This document shows positions 35,893 to 45,654 of a stretch of 64,000 nt of DNA, in pieces. Each line of letters begins with the position of its first letter. Positions within the stretch are counted from its first letter, which is position 1. The DNA comes from Methanosarcina mazei S-6 (GTDB lineage: Archaea > Halobacteriota > Methanosarcinia > Methanosarcinales > Methanosarcinaceae). Position numbers and translations under genes: made by a program. The stretch lies in the NCBI RefSeq assembly GCF_000970205.1, contig NZ_CP009512.1, forward strand, positions 3,782,001 to 3,846,000, given 5' to 3'. The notes under the pieces are model-generated. The model made no database searches, had not been told where the DNA came from, and was given only the letters and a program-made list of their open reading frames with translations.

Positions 35893-38553
35893 ATAAAAAA
35901 CAAATTATTTACTTTGCAAATTGCTGTTTTCCTTCTGGTATCAATTTCGGGTATAGGAACGGCAGCTGAGATAATTGTCCAGCCAGGAAATTCGATACAG
36001 GCTGCAGTTGACAATGCGAGCTCGGGAGATACAATAATTATAAAGCCCGGGACCTATACCGAAAACATCAACATCACTAAAGGGGACCTCACAGTCAGGT
36101 CAGAGTCCGGAAACCCCGAAGATACAACAATTAAATCCAGAAGCTCGACAGCCAGCGTGCTCTCAGTACAGGCAGATAATGTTAAAATTAGCGGGATCAG
36201 GGCTATTGGGGCAAGCGGGTCCAGCTATTCAGGAATTCATCTGTACCAGTGCAATAAATGTATAATAGAAAACAATATGCTCGCAAATAATGGGCGTGGA
36301 ATTTATCTCCAGAATTCCAGAAAGTGCACGCTCTCAGGCAACACAGCCACAAATAACAGAGCATATGGGATTGTTCTCGGAAGTTCCAGCTATAACACTA
36401 TTTCCGAAAATACTGCTTATAACAGCAGTCGTGGCATCTATCTGGGTTCCTCTGACTACAATATAATTGCAGGCAATAAAGTGACTTATAACAATTACTT
36501 AGGGTTTTACGAATGTAGCCTGTGCGACTATAATGACGTATATAATAACTATTTCAACAACACCGATGTAAGCGTAAAAAGTGGGATTGGAAATTCCTAT
36601 AATGCTACAAAAACCGAAGGCGCAAATATAATTGGCGGCTCCTATATCGGCGGAAATTACTGGGGAAAACCTGACGGCACGGGCTTTTCTGATACAGCTA
36701 TAGACAGGGATGGAGACGGTATTGCAGACTCTGCTTACAGACTGCCGGGCGGCAGCACAAGCTCGGATTACCTGCCTCTTGTATATCCATTGAATTTGCC
36801 TGAGCCTGTACCCCCGACTGCAGACTTCAGCAGCAACGTTACTTCGGGAAGCGCACCACTGGATGTCAGTTTTATCGACAAAAGTACAGGAACTCCTGTT
36901 GAATGGAACTGGGATTTCGGAGACGGGACCAGTTTAACAGAGCAGAACCCTTTACACACATATTCCACGGAAGGAACCTATACTGTCAGCCTTACAGTAA
37001 GAAATGAAAAAGGAACAAATTCAAAATCGGACACAATCACTGTATCACAGAATATTGGCCCTTCAGAGCCGGTGAGCCCTGTCGCGGACTTCGGCACGAA
37101 CGCCACCGAGGGATTTGCGCCCCTTGCCATCCAGTTCACCGACTTTTCAAAAAACGCGGTATCATGGAGCTGGGACTTTGACAATAACGGACAGCCCGAT
37201 TCCACCGTCCAGAACCCGGTTTATGTTTATGAAAATCCGGGAGACTATATCGTTAACCTGATGGTAAGTAATGCAAATGGAACGGTCTCAAAAACTCTGC
37301 AAATAAAGGTACTGGAAGTAGAAGAGGAAAAAATTCTGCCTGTTGCAGATTTTAATACGAATGTCACAGAAGGATATGCTCCACTCCCGGTCCTTTTCAC
37401 TGACAGGTCACAAAATGCAGCTAGTACAGGCTGGGATTTTGAAGGGGACGGATCTGAGGAAGTAAATTACGGCACTGTGGTTTACGTCTACACCTCTCCA
37501 GGAACCTATACTGCGAGCCTGACCGCAACCAATGAAAACGGTACGGATACAAAAACCACTACAATAAATGTAATGAGAAACCCCGGTCTTCCTGTTGCAG
37601 ATTTCAGTGTCAGTGCTACAGGCGGATATTCCCCGCTTTCGGTAACTTTTACTGACCTCTCGCAAAATGCGATATCAAGGAGCTGGGACGTTAACAACGA
37701 CGGAATTGAAGATTCAAACGCATCAAGCTTTGTTTACGAATATTCCTCTGCAGGGACTTACACTGCTAAACTGACAGCAATTAATGTAAACGGCACGGAT
37801 ACAAAAACCACTACAATAATTGTGGACCGGAAGAGCAGCGGAGGAGGCAGCAGTGGAGGCGGTGGAGGAGGCGGGTCCCCTGAACCTGCAAAGAATGTTA
37901 AGGTGAAGGAACTTTCCCAGCTCTTTATCACCAACGATAAGGCTGTAAAGTTTGACTTCACAAAGAATGCTACATGTGTCGTATATGTAGGCTTTGATGC
38001 GATCAAGAATGTAGGTAAGACCACGACCATAGTTGAGGAACTGAAAAATAAGTCCGCACTTGTTTCCGAACTGCCCGAAGGTGAGGTTTATAAGTCCTTT
38101 AATGTCTGGGTTGGAAACAGCGGGTATGCAACTCCAAAAAACATAGAAAAACCGGTAATATGCTTCAAAGTTGAAAAGAACTGGCTACAGGATAAAAGTA
38201 TAGACCTGAGCTCTATCATACTGAACAGGTACAGCGATAAAAAGTGGGAGCAATTGCCAGTCAACCTGTCAGGAGAAGATAACGACTATCTCTACTTTAC
38301 AGCAGAAGTCCCGGGTTACGCATCATTTGCGATAACAGGCAAGGCTACTGTCCAGCAGGCAAAGACAGAAAATACCCCGATCCCTGCTGAAGAAAGGTCT
38401 ATTGAGGATATCCAGCCTGAAAAGCAGGAGGCTCAAGATACTGAGACAGGTAATGAGTCCAGTAAAAACAACCGCAATACCATATTAAGTGTGGGTATTG
38501 TGATCGGAGCTCTGGGAGTAATAGGACTGGTGCTGAAAAGTATGAAGGAATGA
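35893..38553 (+). CDS. NosD/PKD surface protein 1
   Basis: About 886 aa. Signal peptide KNKLFTLQIAVFLLVSISG, then a right-handed beta-helix domain (NosD/periplasmic copper-binding type, repeats of SxxNTISxNTA) to about residue 290, four PKD domains (WDFGDGT-like motifs; about 300-640), a Gly/Ser linker, and a PGF-pre-PGF-type domain followed by a membrane helix (LSVGIVIGALGVIGLVLKSM). It probably belongs to the S-layer or cell envelope. No ATG, GTG or TTG lies between the in-frame stop at 35890 and TTG at 35914; the latter would cut into the signal peptide. ATA at 35893 is 8 nt after GGAGG. Confidence 0.8.
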   Translation: MKNKLFTLQIAVFLLVSISGIGTAAEIIVQPGNSIQAAVDNASSGDTIIIKPGTYTENINITKGDLTVRSESGNPEDTTIKSRSSTASVLSVQADNVKISGIRAIGASGSSYSGIHLYQCNKCIIENNMLANNGRGIYLQNSRKCTLSGNTATNNRAYGIVLGSSSYNTISENTAYNSSRGIYLGSSDYNIIAGNKVTYNNYLGFYECSLCDYNDVYNNYFNNTDVSVKSGIGNSYNATKTEGANIIGGSYIGGNYWGKPDGTGFSDTAIDRDGDGIADSAYRLPGGSTSSDYLPLVYPLNLPEPVPPTADFSSNVTSGSAPLDVSFIDKSTGTPVEWNWDFGDGTSLTEQNPLHTYSTEGTYTVSLTVRNEKGTNSKSDTITVSQNIGPSEPVSPVADFGTNATEGFAPLAIQFTDFSKNAVSWSWDFDNNGQPDSTVQNPVYVYENPGDYIVNLMVSNANGTVSKTLQIKVLEVEEEKILPVADFNTNVTEGYAPLPVLFTDRSQNAASTGWDFEGDGSEEVNYGTVVYVYTSPGTYTASLTATNENGTDTKTTTINVMRNPGLPVADFSVSATGGYSPLSVTFTDLSQNAISRSWDVNNDGIEDSNASSFVYEYSSAGTYTAKLTAINVNGTDTKTTTIIVDRKSSGGGSSGGGGGGGSPEPAKNVKVKELSQLFITNDKAVKFDFTKNATCVVYVGFDAIKNVGKTTTIVEELKNKSALVSELPEGEVYKSFNVWVGNSGYATPKNIEKPVICFKVEKNWLQDKSIDLSSIILNRYSDKKWEQLPVNLSGEDNDYLYFTAEVPGYASFAITGKATVQQAKTENTPIPAEERSIEDIQPEKQEAQDTETGNESSKNNRNTILSVGIVIGALGVIGLVLKSMKE

Positions 38554-38556
38554 ACT

Positions 38557-38576
38557 GGAATGCCCTTCGGCGTTCC
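38557..38576 (+). terminator. Terminator of surface gene 1
   Basis: GGAATGCC (38557-38564), loop CTTC, GGCGTTCC (38569-38576): an 8-bp stem with one G-T pair, beginning 3 nt after the stop codon. Confidence 0.6.
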
Positions 38577-38660
38577 ATTCCCCAACATCCTATTTTCCAA
38601 AGTTCCATTTCCCACGTTCCATTTTTTTCACATACAATCCGGTAATGCAGAAAAATGGAA

Positions 38661-38706
38661 ATCATCAAAGGAATCATCAAAGGAATCATCAAAGGAATCA
38701 TCAAAG
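38661..38706. repeat. Four 12-bp tandem repeats
   Basis: ATCATCAAAGGA is repeated from 38661, 38673, 38685 and 38697 (last copy incomplete). Confidence 0.85.
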
Positions 38707-38850
38707 AGAACTGGTTTTGAATCCAATCCTCTAAATTTAGGAATGGTAAAAATATAATTTCTAATATTTACTTTAGGAATGACTTCACAGCCATTGCTGA
38801 AGACGATATCGAGAACAAAAATAATGAGATTATATCTTCTTTATCCCTTA

Positions 38851-38899
38851 ATATCTAAATCTAATATCTAAATCTAATATCTAAATCTAAAATCTAAAC
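38851..38899. repeat. 13-bp tandem repeats
   Basis: ATATCTAAATCTA occurs at 38851, 38864 and 38877 with a degenerate fourth copy. The surrounding 38554-39121 region has no gene that I can support. Confidence 0.85.
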
Positions 38900-39121
38900 C
38901 TTAAAAATTGATGATTTCGAATCAGTGGCCAAAACCTGCATTAATTCAGGTTATTTCTTATTTTTAATAAAACGGCCAGATGATAAGGGAATAAAAACCT
39001 CATATTTTTAGCTCTTAATAAAGTTAAAAAAATAGAGTTAAAGAGTTAATTATTCCCTACAATTAAACTATTGATTCACTGATCTGTATACTTTTTTTTC
39101 GTTTTTTGGAAAGTAATACTT

Positions 39122-39142
39122 TAAATCAGTATACTTATATTG
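39122..39142 (+). promoter_or_regulatory. Promoter block of surface gene 2
   Basis: Matches the block at 35674-35694 in 20 of 21 bases and is the probable TATA region (TATACTTATATTG). The spacing to the ribosome binding site is also alike (about 205 against 200 bases). Confidence 0.6.
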
Positions 39143-39318
39143 CTTAAATACATTCCCGTGTAATTAAAGTGATTTACGCTAAAATTTTGTTCTTCGTTAC
39201 AGTCAAATTAGGCGCAAATTCATCAGTTTTACATCTGTACATTATTTTCATGTTGAGTACAGTTTTCGTGAATTACTAACAATACAAATTTACCCCCTGA
39301 TAGGGATTTCACCCTAAC

Positions 39319-39337
39319 TTTCTTGAGTGGATGGAGG
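39319..39337 (+). promoter_or_regulatory. Conserved leader end and Shine-Dalgarno, surface gene 2
   Basis: Identical 19-nt stretch to 35866-35884. GGAGG at 39333-39337 is 7 nt before an in-frame ATT (39345). Confidence 0.65.
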
Positions 39338-39344
39338 AATTGGA

Positions 39345-42320
39345 ATTAAAAATAAAGTGCTAATTTTACTGGGAATTTTTCTTATTTTATCATTAATTTC
39401 AGGTATTGGGTCAGCTGCTGAGATAATTGTCCAGCCGGGAGACTCAATACAGGCTGCAATAGACAGTTCAAAATCAGGCGACACAATAACCATAAAACCC
39501 GGGACCTACACTGAAAATGTCAACATAACCAAAAGCAGCCTTTTGATAAGATCAGAGTCCGGCAACCCTGATGAAACAATAATCAAAGCTAAAAGCTCAT
39601 CAAGCAATGCGCTCTCAATGCAGGCATGGAATGTTACGATTAAAGGGATAAAAACCATAGGAGCAAGCGGTTCCAGCTATTCTGGAATTTATATGTACAA
39701 ATGCAATCAATGTGTGATTGAGAATAATAAAATGATGAATAACGGATATGGGATCCGTATCGTAAGCTCCAACAGATGCACCGTCTCGAAAAATACAGTT
39801 CTGAATAACGGAGTTTACGGGATTTACCTCGGGAGCTGTAGCAACAACACTATTTCCGGAAATACGGCAACCAATGACAACCGCGGCATCCACGTAGGGT
39901 CCGCTGATGACAATACAATTTCAGACAACACTGTGACTTCAAACAATATTTTAGGAATGTATGTCTGCGGGCTCAGCGACAGGAACCTCATTTATAACAA
40001 CTATTTCAATAACACAAATATAACCATTAAAAACGGAACAGGGAATGCCTATAACACCGCAAAAGCCTCAGGTAAAAACATTGTCGGCGGAACCTACATT
40101 GGCGGAAACTTCTGGGGCAAACCTGATGGTTCAGGCTTTTCCAATAAGGCAACGGACACGGACAGAGATGGGATTTCCGATTCAGCATACAGTATTCCGG
40201 GCAGCATATACATAGATCACCTGCCTCTAGTTGTCCCTGCCCCTCTAACAGCTCCTGGCGCAAGTTTCAGCAGCAATGTTACCTCAGGGACTGCACCTCT
40301 CAACGTCCTGTTTACTGACACAAGTACAGGTTCACCAACGACATGGAAATGGAACTTCGGAGACGGAACCAGTTCAACTCAGAAGAGTCCAACACATGCA
40401 TATTCAACGGCAGGAACCTATACAGTAACACTTACAGTGACCAATTCAGCAGGCAGCAATACGGCAACAAAAACAAATTACGTAACAGTAACCACAGGAA
40501 CCACAGGAACAAAACCGGTATTACAATACTGGGGATCTCCGAGGTCGGGAACTGCACCACTGACTGTAACATTCAAGGACAATTCTTCAGGGTCGCCAAC
40601 AGCATGGAACTGGAGTTTCGGAGATGGAGCATATTCAAACGAGAAATATCCAAAACATACGTATATGGCACCAGGGAGTTACACGATATCACTTACAACG
40701 AGCAATGCTGCAGGAAGTAATACGTTAACAAAGAGCAATTATATAGTGGTGACAGGAACTTCTTCTCAAACACCGGTTGCTGCATTTTCCGCATCTCCAA
40801 CAGCCGGGACTGCACCATTGAGTGTAAGTTTTACTGACAGCAGCACGGGTTCGCCAACAACATGGAAATGGAACTTCGGAGATGGAACCAGTTCAACCGA
40901 GAAAAATCCTGTGCATACATATTCGACAGCGGGAAGCTACACAGTAACGCTTACAGCAAGCAATACAGCAGGCAGTAATACGGCAACGAAATCAAGTTAT
41001 GTAACAGTAACTACAGGAACCACAGGAACAAAACCGGTATTACAATACTGGGGGTCTCCAAGGTCGGGAACTGCGCCGCTGACTGTAACATTTAAGGACA
41101 ATTCTTCAGGATCTCCGACGGCATGGAACTGGAGTTTTGGAGATGGAGCATATTCAAACGAGAAATATCCAAAACATACGTATATGGCACCAGGAAGTTA
41201 CACGATATCACTTACAGCCAGTAATGCAGCAGGAAGTAACACATTAATAAAGAACAACTATATAGTGGTGACAGGAAACACTTCACAGGCGCCGGTTGCT
41301 GCATTTTCGGCATCTCCAACATCCGGGACTGCACCTCTTAACGTCCTGTTTACTGACACAAGTACAGGTTCACCAACGACATGGAAATGGAACTTCGGAG
41401 ACGGAACCAGTTCAACTCAGAAGAGTCCAACACATGCATATTCAACGGCAGGAACCTATACAGTAACACTTACAGTGACCAATTCAGCAGGCAGCAATAC
41501 GGCAACGAAAACAAATTACGTAACAGTAACCACAGGAACCACAGGAACAAAACCGGTATTACAGTACTGGGGGTCTCCAAGGTCGGGAATTGCACCGTTG
41601 ACTGTAACATTTAAGGACAATTCTTCAGGATCTCCGACGGCATGGAACTGGAGTTTCGGAGATGGAGCATATTCAAACGAAAAATATCCAAAGCATACAT
41701 ACACTGCACCAGGAAGTTACACGATATCACTTACAGCGAGCAATGCTGCAGGAAGTAATACGTTAACAAAGAGCAATTATATAGTGGTGACAGGAACTTC
41801 TTCTCAAACACCGGTTGCTGCATTTTCGGCATCTCCAACAGCCGGGACTGCACCATTGAGTGTAAGTTTTACTGACAGCAGCACGGGTTCGCCAACAACA
41901 TGGAAATGGAACTTTGGAGATGGAACAAGTTCAACAGAGAAAAATCCTGTGCATACATATTCGACAGCGGGAAGCTACACAGTAACGCTTACAGCAAGCA
42001 ATACAGCAGGCAGCAATACGGCAACGAAATCAAGTTATGTAACAGTAACCACAGGAACCACAGGAACAAAACCGGTATTACAGTACTGGGGGTCTCCAAG
42101 GTCGGGAACTGCACCGTTGACTGTAACATTTAAGGACAATTCTTCAGGGTCGCCAACAGCATGGAACTGGAGTTTCGGAGATGGAGCATATTCAAACGAG
42201 AAATATCCAAAACATACGTATATGGCACCAGGAAGTTACACGATATCACTTACAGCCAGTAATGCAGCAGGAAGTAACACATTAATAAAGAACAACTATA
42301 TAGTGGTGACAAATGCCTGA
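39345..42320 (+). CDS. NosD/PKD surface protein 2 with homogenised PKD repeats
   Basis: About 991 aa. Signal peptide KNKVLILLGIFLILSLISG, a NosD-like beta-helix domain to about residue 300, then eight PKD modules in the order A-B-A'-B-A-B-A'-B to the C-terminus. Motif A is TTWKWNFGDGTSST; motif B is TAWNWSFGDGAYSN. It ends in YIVVTNA with no PGF signal or membrane anchor, so it is secreted or held by another protein. The start is uncertain: ATT at 39345 is well placed behind GGAGG, while an in-frame GTG at 39327 overlaps the ribosome site and has none of its own. It is a paralogue of the gene at 35893. Confidence 0.82.
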   Translation: MKNKVLILLGIFLILSLISGIGSAAEIIVQPGDSIQAAIDSSKSGDTITIKPGTYTENVNITKSSLLIRSESGNPDETIIKAKSSSSNALSMQAWNVTIKGIKTIGASGSSYSGIYMYKCNQCVIENNKMMNNGYGIRIVSSNRCTVSKNTVLNNGVYGIYLGSCSNNTISGNTATNDNRGIHVGSADDNTISDNTVTSNNILGMYVCGLSDRNLIYNNYFNNTNITIKNGTGNAYNTAKASGKNIVGGTYIGGNFWGKPDGSGFSNKATDTDRDGISDSAYSIPGSIYIDHLPLVVPAPLTAPGASFSSNVTSGTAPLNVLFTDTSTGSPTTWKWNFGDGTSSTQKSPTHAYSTAGTYTVTLTVTNSAGSNTATKTNYVTVTTGTTGTKPVLQYWGSPRSGTAPLTVTFKDNSSGSPTAWNWSFGDGAYSNEKYPKHTYMAPGSYTISLTTSNAAGSNTLTKSNYIVVTGTSSQTPVAAFSASPTAGTAPLSVSFTDSSTGSPTTWKWNFGDGTSSTEKNPVHTYSTAGSYTVTLTASNTAGSNTATKSSYVTVTTGTTGTKPVLQYWGSPRSGTAPLTVTFKDNSSGSPTAWNWSFGDGAYSNEKYPKHTYMAPGSYTISLTASNAAGSNTLIKNNYIVVTGNTSQAPVAAFSASPTSGTAPLNVLFTDTSTGSPTTWKWNFGDGTSSTQKSPTHAYSTAGTYTVTLTVTNSAGSNTATKTNYVTVTTGTTGTKPVLQYWGSPRSGIAPLTVTFKDNSSGSPTAWNWSFGDGAYSNEKYPKHTYTAPGSYTISLTASNAAGSNTLTKSNYIVVTGTSSQTPVAAFSASPTAGTAPLSVSFTDSSTGSPTTWKWNFGDGTSSTEKNPVHTYSTAGSYTVTLTASNTAGSNTATKSSYVTVTTGTTGTKPVLQYWGSPRSGTAPLTVTFKDNSSGSPTAWNWSFGDGAYSNEKYPKHTYMAPGSYTISLTASNAAGSNTLIKNNYIVVTNA
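40258..42309 (+). repeat. 519-bp higher-order PKD repeat, four copies
   Basis: A marker (CCGGTATTACA) occurs at 40515, 41034, 41553 and 42072, exactly 519 bp apart. Copy 1 resembles copy 3 and copy 2 resembles copy 4 most closely, so the larger unit is 1038 bp. Silent and coding differences are few. Confidence 0.92.
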
Positions 42321-42485
42321 AAATTCTTGGAAATCAGTTTTAAGAGAAAAAGATAAAATCAGGTAAAAAAAGAAAAAACAAAATGACGAGAAAAACAAAA
42401 ATAACAAGAAAATAAGAGAAAGGAAAAGACGGAGTTAAATAATAAACATAAAGGGTTCGGCTGAAGTAAAGGAGCCATTTCCCCA

Positions 42486-44825
42486 TTAGAGTTTTTCTGC
42501 AAGGCTCCCGAACTCTAGCCGGCCTGAAGCCGGAGATTCCGGCTCTTTTTTTTCAGTTTCAATTTTTTCGGGATTATAAGGCAATGTGTTTGCGAAGAAC
42601 TCTTCTACCAGGCTTCCTACATCTTTTGGGGCTACATCAATGAATTCCCTGCTTTCTTCAGGTGGGAAGTATCCAAAAACAGAAAATTTCCCCAGTTTTC
42701 GCACCTGAGAACCCTGGTAGCGGGCGTCAAGAAGAATCCTTACCCCAAAATCTCCCGGAGAGCGGACAACCCTTCCCATTGCCTGCCTCACTTTCCTTAT
42801 TGTAGGCACCTGGACTGCAAATTCCCAGCCTTCCCCGCACCCAAAGACAGTATCGTATGCCGACTCGACAGCTTTTATCCTGTCATTCAGAGCAGGGTAT
42901 CCCACGCCCACTACAATTACGGTCCTGCCGCGGGAGTCCCGGAAATCTACTCCTTCGCTCAATGTTCCCCAGAGGTAGGTTATGAGCACAGCTTTTCCTC
43001 CCTGCTCCCCTATTTTGAAAAACTTCGGCCTTATCTCCTGAGCTGATACCCCAACCTCATCAAGGAAAATAGGAATTGAGAGTTCAGGCTCAAGGAGTTT
43101 CGTATATCTGAGTGCTTCGGCATAGCTCTGGAAATAAATGATTACATTCCCGGGGGAGGCAGCAGTGGCAGCAAGAAGAGCCTCTCTCAAACCTTCAAGG
43201 GTCTCAGGGCTGTCCCTGTTTTTTGCAAAGAGGGGAGGAACTGAGACTGCGAGAGTGAGTCTTCTTTCCTGTGGGAAAGTTGTCCCATAGGTAATTTCCT
43301 CCACTTCCCGGCTAATGCCCAGTGTGGACCTGACCATTTCGAAAGGACGGAGAGTGGCAGACATTAGCACCGCGGAATAAACGGAGTCAAGCAATGGCTG
43401 GGTCACATTTTTCGGGATGCAGGTGAAGAGTTCAAGCCTGCCTACAACCCTGTCACTTTTAAAGTCCCTGCGCATGTTCAGGATCGGATAATAGTTCTGC
43501 CTGTCCGAAAGCACAAGGTAAGAAGAAAGGAAATCTGCAACATAACGGATCTGGGAACGCTTGGGCACGGAAAGAAGCCCTTTTTTGTAGTTCTCAGCAT
43601 AAATCTCTTCAAGCCTGCCTCCGAACTCCCCGATTTCACGCAGCCTTGTAAGAACCGTTTCTTCGTCTGCAAAACCCTCCTTCTGTGCGTCCCGCAAAAA
43701 GCGGGCTTTCAGGACGTCATGGCGTTCATAGGGGTCGCTTATCTGGATATCCTGCCAGTGTTTTCCAAGCCTGTTCCTTTCCCCGAACTTCAGCTTTGAG
43801 TCATAAGTATCCCTGATTGCGGTAAGAAGACAGGAAAAGAGCCTTCTGGCATAAATCCTTGAAGCGTAATCTTCGTCAAGAGGGATCCCTGTACCGGAGA
43901 ATGAACCTCCCCCGAATACGGGAGAGCTTTCAGGCTCAGGAATTTCTCCCACTTCAGAAAGGGCTTTTTCAACGGTCAGTTCAGAAAGCATTATTGAGGA
44001 ATGGGAACGTGCTGAAGCCTCGATATTGTGGGCTTCGTCAAAGATGAGGATGACGTCTTCAGGGTCTCTCTCAAGCCATTTGAGGAGGGTCATGAAGATG
44101 TCAGCACTTAATACATGATGGAAATTACAGATAAGGAGCTCAGTATTTTTAAGTTCCTTTTTAAGCAGCTCATACCCGCACATTCCCCGGTCTTCTGCAT
44201 ACTCCATAATTTCTTCCGGACTCCTGACGTCCGAAAAGAGCCAGGAAGAAAACTCGCTGCTTTCGAACTTGAGGACTTCATAAAGCCTGGAGCAGGAATG
44301 GTTCCTTAAGGACTGAGCCTTTTTTCGGGCTTCATCGAGTTCTTTTTCGAGCTCGTTCCTGAGGATGTAAAGGGCAGGATCTTTTGATTTCTTGTGTTTT
44401 TCGAAGGCGTCTTTGAGTTCTTTTTCCTTTGAAGAGACCTCCCTTTCAAAATCAAGAAGGTCATAGGTGTTTTCCCCTTTGAGCCTGCATTCCTCGTAGT
44501 CAAGATTATCAGGGCACATCGAAGCTTTACCTTTAAAAACGATTGTTTTTATGCTGTTGTCCCTGTTGATGTCTCTTGCTTCATTTATGAACTGGACCAT
44601 CTGCTGGTGGACATTCGTGACTATAATTACGACCTTATTGAGCTTCTTTCCCGCATGCAGTGCAGGAGCAAGTGCACTTAAAGTCTTGCCCGTACCGCAT
44701 GCCCCTTCAAAGAGCACTATTTTCTCATTCTGGAGGGCAGAATGAATTTTATCCATAGCCTCTGACTGATTTGGGTAGCAGCTTTTTTTTGTAAAATATC
44801 GCATGTATCCATTCTTTTGCATCAT
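42486..44825 (-). CDS. XPD/Rad3-type DNA helicase (DinG family)
   Basis: 779 aa, superfamily 2 helicase of the Rad3/XPD group. Walker A EGACGTGKTLSALAPAL, DEAH box LIFDEAHNIEASARS, motif VI QAMGRVVRSPGDFGVRILLD. Four cysteines in the first third (ASMCPDNLDYEECR, NHSCSRL, DRGMCGYE) fit the 4Fe-4S cluster of XPD, required for unwinding. It acts 5' to 3' in DNA repair. ATG at 44825 is one of several close in-frame ATGs (44822, 44804), so the exact start is uncertain. Confidence 0.92.
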   Translation of the reverse strand: MMQKNGYMRYFTKKSCYPNQSEAMDKIHSALQNEKIVLFEGACGTGKTLSALAPALHAGKKLNKVVIIVTNVHQQMVQFINEARDINRDNSIKTIVFKGKASMCPDNLDYEECRLKGENTYDLLDFEREVSSKEKELKDAFEKHKKSKDPALYILRNELEKELDEARKKAQSLRNHSCSRLYEVLKFESSEFSSWLFSDVRSPEEIMEYAEDRGMCGYELLKKELKNTELLICNFHHVLSADIFMTLLKWLERDPEDVILIFDEAHNIEASARSHSSIMLSELTVEKALSEVGEIPEPESSPVFGGGSFSGTGIPLDEDYASRIYARRLFSCLLTAIRDTYDSKLKFGERNRLGKHWQDIQISDPYERHDVLKARFLRDAQKEGFADEETVLTRLREIGEFGGRLEEIYAENYKKGLLSVPKRSQIRYVADFLSSYLVLSDRQNYYPILNMRRDFKSDRVVGRLELFTCIPKNVTQPLLDSVYSAVLMSATLRPFEMVRSTLGISREVEEITYGTTFPQERRLTLAVSVPPLFAKNRDSPETLEGLREALLAATAASPGNVIIYFQSYAEALRYTKLLEPELSIPIFLDEVGVSAQEIRPKFFKIGEQGGKAVLITYLWGTLSEGVDFRDSRGRTVIVVGVGYPALNDRIKAVESAYDTVFGCGEGWEFAVQVPTIRKVRQAMGRVVRSPGDFGVRILLDARYQGSQVRKLGKFSVFGYFPPEESREFIDVAPKDVGSLVEEFFANTLPYNPEKIETEKKEPESPASGRLEFGSLAEKL

Positions 44826-45111
44826 ACGCTTAATCCTGAGGTCTCTACGGTTTCCAGAGCTCTGTAGTTATAGCTATTATTACGCTTATTGCAATACAGC
44901 ACAAATTGCAGTTTCTTTTAATTTACTTTGAGAACTGTCTTCAAGGATTTTAAGAACTGTAATTAATTATCACCTAACAGTAATTAAATATTTTGAAACC
45001 CATTTTTATAAAGAATTATGGCCTGTTTTCAGACATCTATTTTTCCTGAAATAATGGTCCTGTAAACGATAAATCATATAAAATGACTTCTGATACTGAT
45101 AATGTACAGGC
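44826..45111. other. Intergenic, nothing recognised
   Basis: 286 AT-rich bases between the helicase start and the HxlR gene end. No repeat or RNA seen. Confidence 0.4.
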
Positions 45112-45498
45112 CTACTGTAAAGTGGAGAAGTCAGCAGTTTTTAATTCCCCGCTTTTACCAGAAGAGCATTCCCTTTCAAGGTATTTACTTCCCCACTCGC
45201 AGAGTGCGTCCAGGACAGGGAGCACGGTTTTCCCGAATTCCGTTAGAGAATATTCGACTCTGGGAGGGATTTCAGGATAAACTTTCCTTAAAATAAGCCC
45301 CGCGTCTTCAAGTTCCCGGAGCTGCTTTGTAAGCATCTTGGGAGATATCCCCTGCATATTCTGCTGGAGACCGGAAAATCTCAGCTTTTCCGTTTTCAAC
45401 TGCCAGAGAATAATGGGCTTCCATTTGCCTCCGATTACATTCAGAGTCGCTTCAACAGGACATTGATAATGTTTATTCTGTTTTACCTCATTTGCCAT
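45112..45498 (-). CDS. HxlR-family regulator
   Basis: 128 aa. Winged helix of the MarR/HxlR group: [61 protein letters not shown]. The conserved N-terminal Cys (YQCPVE) is the residue that senses electrophiles or disulfide stress in YodB/HypR-type members. It is divergent from a run of five flavin/quinone redox genes, its probable targets. The shared 156-bp promoter contains TATA-like GTATAGTATATAAG. Confidence 0.92.
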   Translation of the reverse strand: MANEVKQNKHYQCPVEATLNVIGGKWKPIILWQLKTEKLRFSGLQQNMQGISPKMLTKQLRELEDAGLILRKVYPEIPPRVEYSLTEFGKTVLPVLDALCEWGSKYLERECSSGKSGELKTADFSTLQ

Positions 45499-45654
45499 AC
45501 TCTTTCATTGTATCCTTTTTGTTACTGAGTATCCGGATTGTATGTATAGTATATAAGTATAGTTGCTGTAAATTAAATATCGAGAAATGTAAATTACTGA
45601 CAGAAAGATCTCTATTTTGTAAAAAAGCTCGAATAAAAGATAAAAGGTGTAAGA

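Noticed and set aside
39327-39344. GTG at 39327 as the start of surface gene 2
   Set aside because: It overlaps the GGAGG site, has none of its own, and the aligned GTG in the paralogue is out of frame.
40343-42133. Several short frames within the PKD array, both strands
   Set aside because: They recur at 519-bp spacing with the repeats and are frame-shifted images of the real gene.
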